Part shown: positions 18,934 to 27,402 of the stretch, piece by piece
Layout: each line of letters opens with the position of its first letter
Numbering within the stretch: position 1 is the stretch's first letter
Assembly (NCBI GenBank): GCA_903893795.1
Contig: CAITNO010000077.1
Span: forward strand, 1-59,272
DNA: 59,272 nt
Reading direction: 5' to 3'
Source: Candidatus Hydrogenedentota bacterium
GTDB taxonomy: Bacteria; Hydrogenedentota; Hydrogenedentia; Hydrogenedentales; CAITNO01
Notes under the pieces: generated by a model
What the model saw: only the letters and a program-made list of their open reading frames with translations
What the model was told of the DNA's origin: nothing
Databases searched by the model: none
Made by a program: the position numbers and the translations under genes

Positions 18934-19200
18934 ATGTCCAGAGTTTGTCAGTACAGCGGAAAACACCCTTCCACCGGAAACAAGGTGGTTCGCCGAGGCA
19001 AGGCCAAGCGCGAGGGCGGTATCGGTCAGAACGTCACCGGAATCACCAAGCGCCGTTGGAAACCGAATCTCCAGACCATACGCGTCATCGAAGAAAACGG
19101 TTGCGTTCACCGCATCAAGGTTTGCGCCCGTTATATCAAGGCCGGCAAGTTCGTCAAGGCGCCGCGCGGCATGCGCAACGTGAAGCCCGTCTCGGCCTAA
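18934..19200 (+). CDS. rpmB: 50S ribosomal protein L28
   Basis: This 88-residue basic protein has the L28 landmarks: MSRVCQYSGKHPSTGNKVV at the start, KRRWKPNLQTIRV in the middle, and the C-terminal KVCARYIKAGKFVK. L28 is a small protein of the large subunit near the exit-tunnel side. The N-terminus has only one of the Cys found in zinc-binding L28 variants. An in-frame ATG at 18902 would add residues not found in L28; AGGAG precedes the chosen start. A textbook terminator follows directly, so the gene is monocistronic. Confidence 0.95.
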   Translation: MSRVCQYSGKHPSTGNKVVRRGKAKREGGIGQNVTGITKRRWKPNLQTIRVIEENGCVHRIKVCARYIKAGKFVKAPRGMRNVKPVSA

Positions 19201-19220
19201 ACGCCCCCTCTTGATTTTGA

Positions 19221-19260
19221 AGCCATCCCGGTCCCACATCGGACCGGGATGGCTCTTTTT
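19221..19260 (+). terminator. Rho-independent terminator of rpmB
   Basis: Perfect 14-bp stem AGCCATCCCGGTCC / GGACCGGGATGGCT around a 6-nt loop, followed by CTTTTT. Confidence 0.93.
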
Positions 19261-19361
19261 GTGTTTACTTGCCGCCGGGAACCGCCGACTGCTACCCTCT
19301 GTGCGCGTGGGGAGCCTCCCGCCGACTCGCGTTCGCGACGATTACTACCGGAGTGTTGGAA

Positions 19362-20741
19362 ATGAGGAATTCTTTCTGTCTTGCGCTTCTGGCGGTTTTT
19401 CTTCTGGCCACTGGCTGCAGAACCCTGCCCTATCAGAACAAAGCGCTGGAGCAGGTTGACCAATCCAAGGGTTACCGCTTCGCCAACCTGGAAAAGGGCG
19501 AAGGCAATTCGGACAGCCTCTATGTGGTGCTTACCTTCTCCGGAGGAGGAACCCGTGCTGCGGCATTTTCCTACGGCGTCCTGGAAAAACTCCGGGACAC
19601 GGAGATCGTTTGGGAGGGCAAGCGGCGCCGTCTGCTGGACGAGGTGGATGTCATCTCGTCTGTGTCCGGGGGCAGTCTCACATCGACCTACTATGCCATG
19701 TTCGGCGACCGCATCTTTGAGGACTTCGCGGAAAAAGTGCTCTACAGTAACATTCAGAGCACGCTGATTCACGCGGTTCTGAACGTGACCAACTACCCGA
19801 AACTCCTGTCGCCCTACTACGGGCGCACCGACCTGCTGGGCGAACAGTTTGACCGTGACGTATTTGAGCACAAGACCTACGCGGACCTGCTGGCCCGCAA
19901 GAAGCGCCCTTATCTCGTCGTCAATTCCACCGACCTCACACTGGGAACGCGGTTTGAATTCACCCAAGGCCAGTTCGACCTGCTTGACTCTGACCTGAAT
20001 TCCTGCCCACTGGGCTTTTCCGTCGCGGCGTCGGCGGCTTTTCCGGGCCTGCTTACGCCCGTGGCCCTGAAGAATTATGAAAAGGGGGACGAGAACCAAC
20101 TTCCGCCCTGGGCCAGGGCGGCGCTGAAGGACCCCGATCCCGACGATGTGTCCTATCTCAATGCCAAGAACATGGCGTCCTATGTGTATCCCGGGCGCCG
20201 CTACATTCATCTTGTGGACGGTGGCGTTTCGGACAATCTCGGCCTGTCGCCGGTGGTGACACTGCTGCGGCAGGATGACCAGGGCCGCAAGCAAATGAAA
20301 ATGCTTCACGACGGCACGATTAAGAAATTTATCGTCATCACGGTGAACGCCAAGTGCCGGGAGAATCCTGAATGGGACCTGCGCGCAAAGCTGCTCGGTC
20401 TGATGCCGGTGCTGCTGCGGGCGTCCACGACGCCGATGGAGAATTTCAGCCAGGCGCAAATCGAATACATGAAGATGCTCATTGACCACGAGGACACGGT
20501 CCATGAACTTAAGAAGATGCGGGCGCAGGTCTCCGGAGGCACGGCCGACCCGCAAGTTGACTTCAAATTCATTGAGGTCGCCTTTGACAGGCTCTCCGAT
20601 GCGGACCAGCAGAAGCAATTGAACAAGATGCCCACGAGCTTCAGCCTGCACAAGGACCAAGTTGACCTGTTGCGCTCGGCCGCAGGGCAGGTTCTGGAGG
20701 AGCACAAGGGCTTTCAGGAATTAGTCAAGAGTCTGAATTGA
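19362..20741 (+). CDS. Patatin-like phospholipase lipoprotein
   Basis: I start at 19362 (GGAG 8 nt upstream), which gives a lipoprotein leader MRNSFCLALLAVFLLATGC (Cys19); 459 residues. Patatin features are the oxyanion-hole glycines in LTFSGGGTRAAAFSYGVL (58-75), the nucleophile Ser102 in SSVSGGS, and the catalytic Asp in VDGGVSDNLGL near residue 288. Such enzymes hydrolyse acyl chains of phospholipids. The lipoprotein signal places it in the envelope, which fits membrane remodelling or a secreted lipase. The stop codon TGA lies inside a dispersed AATTGACAATTG repeat. Active-site residues look intact. Confidence 0.85.
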   Translation: MRNSFCLALLAVFLLATGCRTLPYQNKALEQVDQSKGYRFANLEKGEGNSDSLYVVLTFSGGGTRAAAFSYGVLEKLRDTEIVWEGKRRRLLDEVDVISSVSGGSLTSTYYAMFGDRIFEDFAEKVLYSNIQSTLIHAVLNVTNYPKLLSPYYGRTDLLGEQFDRDVFEHKTYADLLARKKRPYLVVNSTDLTLGTRFEFTQGQFDLLDSDLNSCPLGFSVAASAAFPGLLTPVALKNYEKGDENQLPPWARAALKDPDPDDVSYLNAKNMASYVYPGRRYIHLVDGGVSDNLGLSPVVTLLRQDDQGRKQMKMLHDGTIKKFIVITVNAKCRENPEWDLRAKLLGLMPVLLRASTTPMENFSQAQIEYMKMLIDHEDTVHELKKMRAQVSGGTADPQVDFKFIEVAFDRLSDADQQKQLNKMPTSFSLHKDQVDLLRSAAGQVLEEHKGFQELVKSLN

Positions 20742-20767
20742 CAATTGATAGTTGAGAATTGATAGTT
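20740..20767. repeat. Tandem 14-bp AATTGATAGTT repeat
   Basis: GACAATTGATAGTT then GAGAATTGATAGTT, one mismatch. It begins inside the patatin stop codon. The rest of the gap to 20929 holds no recognisable gene. Confidence 0.6.
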
Positions 20768-20929
20768 AATGGCATAAGGATTAGAGATTGGGTGTGAGGG
20801 GCCAGTTCAGGTCCAAAAGCACCTTCAGTATTGCCGGATTTGGGCATGTTACCGAAAAGGCCTATTGCATCTTGGCCCGGCTCTGTTGACGGTACTATGA
20901 ATATTTTGACCGGATGGGATTGCAGTCCC

Positions 20930-23900
20930 CTATGGGGCCTTTGTCTCTTGCGCGGATTGCGGCGGGGCCTCAGGGGCCTTTTCCTCTTTGGGGGGCGGAA
21001 TTGCTTCAGCCGGTGCCTGTTTGCCTTCTGCGGGCGTGACCGGGGAGACATCCTTTGCGTCCGTAACAGCCGTTGCGGGCGGTGCCTTGGCCGAAGCGTC
21101 CACCGCCACCGCCTTCTCCTCCACCGAAGACATGCTGGGCACGATGGGCGGAGAACCGCCGTCCTCGTTTTCAACGTGAATGTTGGCCTCCATCGCGGCC
21201 TCCATTACGCTGTTCACCACATCGAGCGGGGCGGTCGGATGCCTGCGAATGACCAGTGAGGTGCTCTTGGGTTTCTTGACGTTCTGCAGCGTCTTGCCCA
21301 ATTCCTCCACGGTGACAACCTTCCCGTCGGAAGAGAGCCGTCCGTTTGCGCCGATGGACACCACAATCTCATTCTTGCCCTTGGTGACGTTGTCCTGAAT
21401 GCGGCCCCAAATGTCTTTCTTGAGATGGCGCACATCCTTGCCCATCTCCTCGTCAACCTGCATCAGGTCCACCGCTTCCATGGACGTGGATTCATCCACG
21501 ATGGTCGGTGTGATAAATATGAGCAGGGACGCGTTGCTCGTGAGCTTGTCGGGGCTGCGGAAGAGCCAGCCCAGCACGGGCAAATCGCCCAAGAAGGGGG
21601 TCTTGGTCATCGACTTGCTGCTGCGGTCTTTGCGCAGACCGCCCAGCACTACGGTATCGCCTGTGTTGACGCGCACCTGCGTGTCGGCCCTGCGCACGGT
21701 CTTTTCGGGAACCGTGGACTTCTGGTCGTTGACCGTGAGGGTCTTGTCGACGTAGGTGCTGTCCTCTGCGCTGATGTCCATGAGGATGGTGTCGTCATCG
21801 GCAATGCGCGGCAGCACGGTCAGAATGGTGCCGACGTCGATGAATTCAACCCGGTTCGTGTTGTTTGTGGCACCGTACAGACTGCTCGCCGAAGTGCCGC
21901 CGTAGCCGCCGTAACCGCCGCCGTAGCCGCCACCATAGTAGGTGGATGCGGACACGTAGGGCACCCTGGAGGCATTTTGGAACATGGCCTCCTCGCCGTC
22001 CTGAACGGTCACACGCGGCGAGGAAAGGATGTTGATCTTGGACTGCTTGTCCAGGTAATCCAGCGTTGCGGACAGCTTGTTCCCAACATAACGGTCGATA
22101 AGCGGCTTGCCGTTGAGCCCAAAGAGCTGGGGCCGGACGATCTTGCCCGCGGAGTCGAGCTGCAATGCTCCATAGAGAGGCACGGCATAGGGCAACTGCC
22201 CAACCTGCATGGCCTCGCCGGAACCGGGCCCCGTGCTCCCCGGAAGCGGAGAACTGGTGGTGGTGGTGGTCGACCCGGTGCCGGTGCCGGTCCCCGTGCT
22301 GGTGGTGGTAGTGCTGCTGGTGGGGCCCACCACGCCGCCCTTGCCGCTCTGAATGCCAAAGGGCTGACCGCTCAACTGGCTAAAGTAGGACCAGTTGATG
22401 CTGAAGGAACGCTCGATGTCGTTGGACACCTCGACAATGAAGGATTCGATGTGGACCTGCTTGCGCTTGATGTCCCAAGTCTTGATGAGCTTGTCGATTT
22501 CGTCCAGTCGCGACGACACGCCGGTGGCCGTCACCTGGTTTACCTGATCATTGACCACAATGCTCCCCATCTGGGACGGTATCAAGCTCTCAATCTGGTC
22601 CGCGATGAAGTCCAGATCGGCGTATTTGATGGCCCAACTGCGGGTCTCGAGTTCCTTGTCAAGCGTCTTGACCACCTCGGCCACATGCTCCAAACGCGTC
22701 GGGAGGTCGGTGACAATTATCGTGTTGGTGCGCGGATCCACCTGGACGGTCCCGCGCTCGGTGAGCAGCGACTCAATGTTGTCGGTCACATCCTCGGCAT
22801 TGACCTGCTTAAGTTCAAAGGTCTTTGACTCGACGGGCTTGTCCAGGCTTTCAACCGCCATGCGCACCTGCTTGAGGTTGCTGGGTGCGTCCCACACAAA
22901 AAGCTGCCCGGTGCGGGTGTCAGTCATGATGTTGCCGTTGGGCGAAAGCAGCGCAGTCACCACGGATTCAATGTCGGGCACATCGGCATGCTTTATCTTG
23001 AACTGGGCACGCTCCAGGGGCGTGTCAATCTGCTCGATGATCCGGTCCATTTCCTTGATGTTGTCTTCGGTGTCCCAAACATAGATGACGCCGGAACGCT
23101 GGTCGGTAATCGTGCGCCCCGTGGACGAAAGCAGGGCAGACACCATTGACTCGGCAAAGGTGACATCGATGTTCTTGACCCGGAATTCCTTGGGCTGCCG
23201 CTTGCCGTAGAGCCGCTTCTGGTGCTCCTCCTCGGACATTACGCGCAGATACTTTGTGTCGGGTTCGTATTCGTAGTAAATCTTGTAGAACTTGAGAATC
23301 TCCAGTGCCTTTTTGGGGGTGGTTTCACTGATCCAGAACTTCAACTCCACGTCCTTCAGGTCAGGCGAAACGAGTATGTTCCAGTTGGTCGCCAGGTTGA
23401 TCGCGCTGAGAAACTCCCCAACAACAATGGGGCCTTCCAGCGTGATTGGCTCGCCTTCCTCAGGAACTTCACCGTAGGTGATGTCGCGTTCGAGAATGGG
23501 CTCAAAAGCGCCCTCGCCAGCGACGGACACGGTGCCGGGTTCGCCTTTTGTGTAGGTCGTTCCACCACCACCGCCGCCACCTCCACCCTTGGCGCCGCCT
23601 TTGGCTCCGGCGCTTGCGCTGGCAGGCTTGCTTGCATCCTTGCCGGGGCCCGCATCGGCCGCAGCCTTTCCAACCGCGCCACCGCGAGGAGCCGGCGCCT
23701 TGCCCTTGTTGTCACCCGGTGTGGTGGCTGCAGCCCCCTCTTTTCCCTTGCGGGTGCTGCGATCTTTTTTGTGCCGGTCCCGGAGCGAGCCGGTGCCCTG
23801 TCCGCCCATTCCGCCCTGTCCCTGGCCGGTCGTGTCACCGGTGGAACCCAAACCCGTTCGCCCGCCTCCGAGTGAGGTGCCCAGGGGACTGTTCAGCCCC

Positions 23901-24094
23901 CCCTGCTGGTTGCCATAACCGCCGCCGTAATTGTTGCCGTAACCGCTTCCGTACTGACCGCCAGTGCTTGGGTAGTAGGGGCTGGGATAGGCATTGGTCG
24001 GCGTTTGGCTCTGGGCGGACACGGGCCAGCACAGTGTGCCCAGCACGGTCACGCAGGCAAAAGCCCGCACAGTCATCACCATGAAGCGTCTCAT
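20930..24094 (-). CDS. gspD: Type II secretion secretin GspD with C-terminal ExbD/TolR-like domain
   Basis: This 1054-residue protein forms the outer-membrane channel of the secretion system. Layout: signal peptide 1-27; Gly/Tyr/Pro/Lys-rich segment to about 190; an N0/STN domain (215-295); four NolW-type domains (303-358, 362-420, 424-480, 485-543); and the secretin core (about 545-865) with RADTQVRVNTGDTVVLGGL and LGDLPVLGWLFRS. The core carries a Ser/Thr/Gly loop near 592-625 and a Gly/Tyr loop near 719-735. Residues 908-978 (IVVSIGANGRLSSDGKVV, then LVIRRHPTAPLDVVNSVM) read like the periplasmic ExbD/TolR fold. The tail is Pro/Ala/Glu-rich. It is the last gene of the operon after a 205-bp gap that contains a possible promoter. 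Secretin identity is certain; the ExbD-like call is an inference from pattern. Confidence 0.93.
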   Translation of the reverse strand: MRRFMVMTVRAFACVTVLGTLCWPVSAQSQTPTNAYPSPYYPSTGGQYGSGYGNNYGGGYGNQQGGLNSPLGTSLGGGRTGLGSTGDTTGQGQGGMGGQGTGSLRDRHKKDRSTRKGKEGAAATTPGDNKGKAPAPRGGAVGKAAADAGPGKDASKPASASAGAKGGAKGGGGGGGGGTTYTKGEPGTVSVAGEGAFEPILERDITYGEVPEEGEPITLEGPIVVGEFLSAINLATNWNILVSPDLKDVELKFWISETTPKKALEILKFYKIYYEYEPDTKYLRVMSEEEHQKRLYGKRQPKEFRVKNIDVTFAESMVSALLSSTGRTITDQRSGVIYVWDTEDNIKEMDRIIEQIDTPLERAQFKIKHADVPDIESVVTALLSPNGNIMTDTRTGQLFVWDAPSNLKQVRMAVESLDKPVESKTFELKQVNAEDVTDNIESLLTERGTVQVDPRTNTIIVTDLPTRLEHVAEVVKTLDKELETRSWAIKYADLDFIADQIESLIPSQMGSIVVNDQVNQVTATGVSSRLDEIDKLIKTWDIKRKQVHIESFIVEVSNDIERSFSINWSYFSQLSGQPFGIQSGKGGVVGPTSSTTTTSTGTGTGTGSTTTTTSSPLPGSTGPGSGEAMQVGQLPYAVPLYGALQLDSAGKIVRPQLFGLNGKPLIDRYVGNKLSATLDYLDKQSKINILSSPRVTVQDGEEAMFQNASRVPYVSASTYYGGGYGGGYGGYGGTSASSLYGATNNTNRVEFIDVGTILTVLPRIADDDTILMDISAEDSTYVDKTLTVNDQKSTVPEKTVRRADTQVRVNTGDTVVLGGLRKDRSSKSMTKTPFLGDLPVLGWLFRSPDKLTSNASLLIFITPTIVDESTSMEAVDLMQVDEEMGKDVRHLKKDIWGRIQDNVTKGKNEIVVSIGANGRLSSDGKVVTVEELGKTLQNVKKPKSTSLVIRRHPTAPLDVVNSVMEAAMEANIHVENEDGGSPPIVPSMSSVEEKAVAVDASAKAPPATAVTDAKDVSPVTPAEGKQAPAEAIPPPKEEKAPEAPPQSAQETKAP

Positions 24095-24232
24095 AAGCTA
24101 CCCATGAGGCCCGTCCGCACGCCGGAACAGACCCGTTCGATCTCCATCCGCGACGGACATTACAGGGTCCATCGCCGCCTGTCTATGCAATCACGCGTCC
24201 CATTGGCCGCGCGGCTCAATCCAATGAATCTG

Positions 24233-24260
24233 ACACTATATATAGCGCAATGCGCGTCAA
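24233..24260 (-). promoter_or_regulatory. Possible internal promoter for gspD
   Basis: On the minus strand TTGACG (24260-24255), 16 nt, TAGTGT (24238-24233), with a TATATA run in between. It lies in the only sizeable gap of the secretion operon (24095-24299). The -10 is weak. Confidence 0.35.
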
Positions 24261-24299
24261 GAATACAACATCTTCGGGATTTACGAGACAGTTTTGCCG

Positions 24300-24794
24300 C
24301 TATTCCCTGGGAATCGACTGTGTAAGCGTCTGCTTGCCCTCTTTCCATTCCAATGCAAGTGTCACCGAGGTTTTGTCGAAAGACTGCACCGTGAAGCCAT
24401 TTACAGTGTCACCAACGGCGTAGAATGCGCCTTTGGGGTTTTCAGGCGTGATTATCTTTATTTTATCGCCCACTTTCTGATGACTGGCCTTGATTCCATT
24501 CAGCAGTTGGGCAATGTTCGGAGCAACGGGCGCGGGCGGCGGCGGCGGGGCCGGCGGCGGAGGGGGCGGCACCATGCCTGCCCAAACACCCTGTTTGCCG
24601 GTAATGAGGCTGTTCCACTTTTCAAAATCCGCCTGTGCGCCCTCCTCCTCGTCTTTGGAGGCGTGAATGTCGGCCAACGCCTGCTTGAGGTATGCGCGCT
24701 GGCTGTTCATGGGGTCATGGACCACGTTCATCACGATAACACCAATGACGATCGCAATCAGTCCTGCGCCAACTATGTTTACAATGCGTTCCAC
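24300..24794 (-). CDS. Small GspC/PilP-like secretion component
   Basis: This 164-residue protein has one transmembrane helix at about 4-24 (IVNIVGAGLIAIVIGVIVM), a short helical stretch, a proline run (VPPPPPPAPPPPPAP, about 75-90) that can span the periplasm, and a C-terminal beta domain of about 60 residues (KKKIITPE-type start, GAFYAVGDTVNGFTVQSFDK). This matches the architecture of GspC/PilP, whose HR domain docks on the N0 domain of the secretin. It is shorter than proteobacterial GspC and has no PDZ. It lies 3 bp after gspM and before gspD. The assignment rests on position and layout more than on sequence. Confidence 0.65.
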   Translation of the reverse strand: MERIVNIVGAGLIAIVIGVIVMNVVHDPMNSQRAYLKQALADIHASKDEEEGAQADFEKWNSLITGKQGVWAGMVPPPPPPAPPPPPAPVAPNIAQLLNGIKASHQKVGDKIKIITPENPKGAFYAVGDTVNGFTVQSFDKTSVTLALEWKEGKQTLTQSIPRE

Positions 24795-24797
24795 AGG

Positions 24798-25922
24798 CTA
24801 CTCCACCATCTTCCGCAGTAGGATATTGTGAATCTGCACCACGGTTCCCTTTTCGGCCAGCATCAGTCGGGGGCAAACCACCTTGCCCCTTGCCGCCTCT
24901 GCGGGAATGCCGAACTGAACCTCGTACCGGTATTTGACACCATCGCTTTTCAACGGGACGCTGTCGGGAAAGAAGGCCTTGTCCCCTTCCATGGCCACAC
25001 CAAATTCGGCCTTTCCGGATGCACTCATCTCCAGCATGGCCTCGTAGGCGGCATCGCCGGAGAGTTTCCGGCCCAATTCTGCCGTGGCATTGTCGGACTC
25101 AGCCTTGATTTCAAGATAGGGTCTGGCTCCGGAAACCTCAACCAGTTCGGCCCGGCAACCAGTCGTTGTCCAGTCGGACACGGAAAGGGGAATGCGCCCC
25201 CCTCCCCCGGCGCGTTCCGCGCCGGGGGCCGCAGTGGGACTCTTTTGTTTGCCTGCGCCGGAGGACTTTTCCTCCCCGGATGGCGTGGAGGCAGAGGAGG
25301 CACCATTCGCAATGGTGCGCGTGATGACCACGCTCGCCGCCACCTGGTCGGACTCGGGCACGCGATACAGTTCCAGTTTGTCCAGCCTTAGCGACTGCGG
25401 GCTTTGCTGCAGCCGTTCCAGAAAGTCGATGATTGGCTTGATGCCCACCGCGGGAATCCGCAGGGGAATGCGGTACTGGCGGTAGCCCGCCCCGCCTTCA
25501 GCCATTTCCCCCTTGCCCAGCGCGGGGATCTCGACCAGGTTCTCGTTGCTGTCCTGGCTCTCAACGGCAATGCCACGCTCGTCCAGCGGCGGCGGCACGC
25601 GCCTGGCGAGCCGGTAGATTTCCTGCCGCAGTCTGTCATGAATTTCGGGCTCGGTCCATGCGCTTGAATGCTGTGCCGCCACTTTGGCGTACTGCGCCTC
25701 CACGGCCTCGCGGCTGGCCATCTGGTTGGCGCAATTCACAATGTCATCCTGAAGACGGGCTATTTCGCCGTCCATTTCCCGCAGCGAGGTCAAGGCCATG
25801 CGCACGACGGAGAAAAGCAGAAATCCGCCGACAACGACTCCCGTCAGGAACGCCAAGTTGCGCTCCCGTGCGGAGAGACGGCCCCAGACACCGCCGACCG
25901 TTTTTATTCGCTCACTTGCCAT
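24798..25922 (-). CDS. GspM/PilO-like inner-membrane platform protein
   Basis: This 374-residue protein has an amphipathic start (RLSARERNLAFLTG), a transmembrane helix at about 23-45, a coiled coil (LREMDGEIARLQDDIVNCANQ), and a periplasmic ferredoxin-like PilO/GspM-type domain near 135-190 (YRQYRIPLRIPAVGIKPIIDFLERL). A Ser/Gly/Pro linker and a second beta domain to the end follow, longer than ordinary GspM. It overlaps gspL by 11 bp and precedes the GspC-like gene by 3 bp. It would dimerise with GspL in the assembly platform. Confidence 0.72.
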   Translation of the reverse strand: MASERIKTVGGVWGRLSARERNLAFLTGVVVGGFLLFSVVRMALTSLREMDGEIARLQDDIVNCANQMASREAVEAQYAKVAAQHSSAWTEPEIHDRLRQEIYRLARRVPPPLDERGIAVESQDSNENLVEIPALGKGEMAEGGAGYRQYRIPLRIPAVGIKPIIDFLERLQQSPQSLRLDKLELYRVPESDQVAASVVITRTIANGASSASTPSGEEKSSGAGKQKSPTAAPGAERAGGGGRIPLSVSDWTTTGCRAELVEVSGARPYLEIKAESDNATAELGRKLSGDAAYEAMLEMSASGKAEFGVAMEGDKAFFPDSVPLKSDGVKYRYEVQFGIPAEAARGKVVCPRLMLAEKGTVVQIHNILLRKMVE

Positions 25923-27402
25923 CTTTTTCTTTTTCCTCGGTCATCGGGATGTCCACCTGGTATGTGAACACAGGCGAATCCTGCTCCACCGCCTTCTGCT
26001 CGTAAACCCGGCGCGCATGGGCGAAGAAAGTCAGGCCCTGCGCCGCTTTGTTGCGCAGATTCTGGGCTAGTTCCGCCACATCATCCACCGATTTTGTGCG
26101 GCCCCACAGGCTGATGCCGTCCTCGCGGTCCAGACTGATGCGGGTGATGTTTGCGCGGCCCTCGGGCAACGCGTCCACCACGTTGGCCAACTGCTCCACA
26201 ATGGAGCCCTTGCGGTCCACCTGCCTCCGCAGTATGGTCAACTGCTCCCGCTTCTCGGCAATGCCGCGGGCATTGGGCTCCAAAGACTGGGCCTTGGCCT
26301 GAAGTTCGGCAATGACTTTTCCCCGGGTGTTCACGGCCTGCCAGTAGAGGCCACCCAAGGCGACGCACAGGCCAGCGGCAAAAACGGCGATGCGGATGGC
26401 AATCCGCTTCGTGCTCTGCATATGGCGCCGCGCGGAGATGCGTTCGGGCAGGAGACTGATCGTCACAGGGACGGTGCCTTCGGCGCCGAGCAGCGCGCCA
26501 AGCGCGGCCAGGGGGGCGCGATCCAGCGCCTTGCCCTGCACACCCACATCGCGCCCAAAAGAGGCGGGACGGCATTCCAAACCCAGTTCATCGGACAAAT
26601 GCCGGCACAGGGCGAACACGTCCACACCGTCACAGCCCAGATAGAGCCGCAACACCCCTTCCCCGTCTTCCGAATCGCGCCGGTAGGCACCAAGGGAACT
26701 GCGGATCTCGGCGGCGAGTTCATCGACGGGGCTTTCCTGAATCAATCCGCCACCGCCGCCTGCGGTGGGATCCTGGGCCACCTGCTCCCAATCCTGACTG
26801 GAGGCGACACCGCGGCTGTAGGCCAGGCGGCCATCATTCACCACGGCCAGTTCAAAACCGCCGGACGCCAGGTGAATCACCCCGTAGCGGCCCTTCGGCT
26901 CTGCGGCAAGCGCGCAGTTCACGAGACAGGCGGAACTGAGGCACACCTGCCGCGGTTCCAGGCCCGCCGCGGACAAGACGGCCAGGTGGCGCTCCACCAT
27001 GTCGCGGTGTGCCAGCACGGCAAACACGGATGACTCGCCGCTGGGCAGGAGGCGCAGCACGGAATGATCGATGATCAGCTCTTCGGCCGAGTAGGGAACA
27101 AACTCCTCGGCGCTCAACCGAATCATGCCGACGATTTCGTCGTGCTCCTGGCTGGGCAGCGTGAGTATGCGGGTGGTGACATCGTAGCGCGGGAACACGG
27201 ACAGCACCGTGTCCGACGCGATGCCGTGCCGCGCCACAAAGGCTTTCAGCGCCTGTTCCAAGGCGTCGCCCTGGGTCCAGTCGCCGCGCTCGCAATCCTG
27301 CTCAAGCACGGCAAGCCCGCCGGGCGTGCGTTCTGCCCGCAGCCAGGACACGCCGTGCATGTCAAAATGGAGCACACTTATTTTTTCAAACTTATGAGCC
27401 AA
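25912..27402 (-). CDS. GspL-like platform protein (PilM/PilN fusion type)
   Basis: This 496-residue protein couples the ATPase to the platform. The start is TTG at 27402: AGGAG lies 7 nt upstream, and the protein then begins FEKISVLHFDMHGVSWLRA at the actin-like domain. A longer frame upstream is basic and lies inside gspK. Residues 1-310 form an actin-like PilM/GspL fold (VLHFDMHG; VIHLASGGFELAVVNDG). A transmembrane helix at about 335-354 follows, then a coiled coil and a PilN-like periplasmic domain (RANITRISLDREDGISLWG). It overlaps gspK by 11 bp and gspM by 11 bp. Confidence 0.78.
   Translation of the reverse strand: MAHKFEKISVLHFDMHGVSWLRAERTPGGLAVLEQDCERGDWTQGDALEQALKAFVARHGIASDTVLSVFPRYDVTTRILTLPSQEHDEIVGMIRLSAEEFVPYSAEELIIDHSVLRLLPSGESSVFAVLAHRDMVERHLAVLSAAGLEPRQVCLSSACLVNCALAAEPKGRYGVIHLASGGFELAVVNDGRLAYSRGVASSQDWEQVAQDPTAGGGGGLIQESPVDELAAEIRSSLGAYRRDSEDGEGVLRLYLGCDGVDVFALCRHLSDELGLECRPASFGRDVGVQGKALDRAPLAALGALLGAEGTVPVTISLLPERISARRHMQSTKRIAIRIAVFAAGLCVALGGLYWQAVNTRGKVIAELQAKAQSLEPNARGIAEKREQLTILRRQVDRKGSIVEQLANVVDALPEGRANITRISLDREDGISLWGRTKSVDDVAELAQNLRNKAAQGLTFFAHARRVYEQKAVEQDSPVFTYQVDIPMTEEKEKDGK

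Noticed and set aside
21425..22828. 467-codon plus-strand frame over gspD
   Set aside because: The minus strand has clear secretin domains; the long frame reflects high GC and codon bias.
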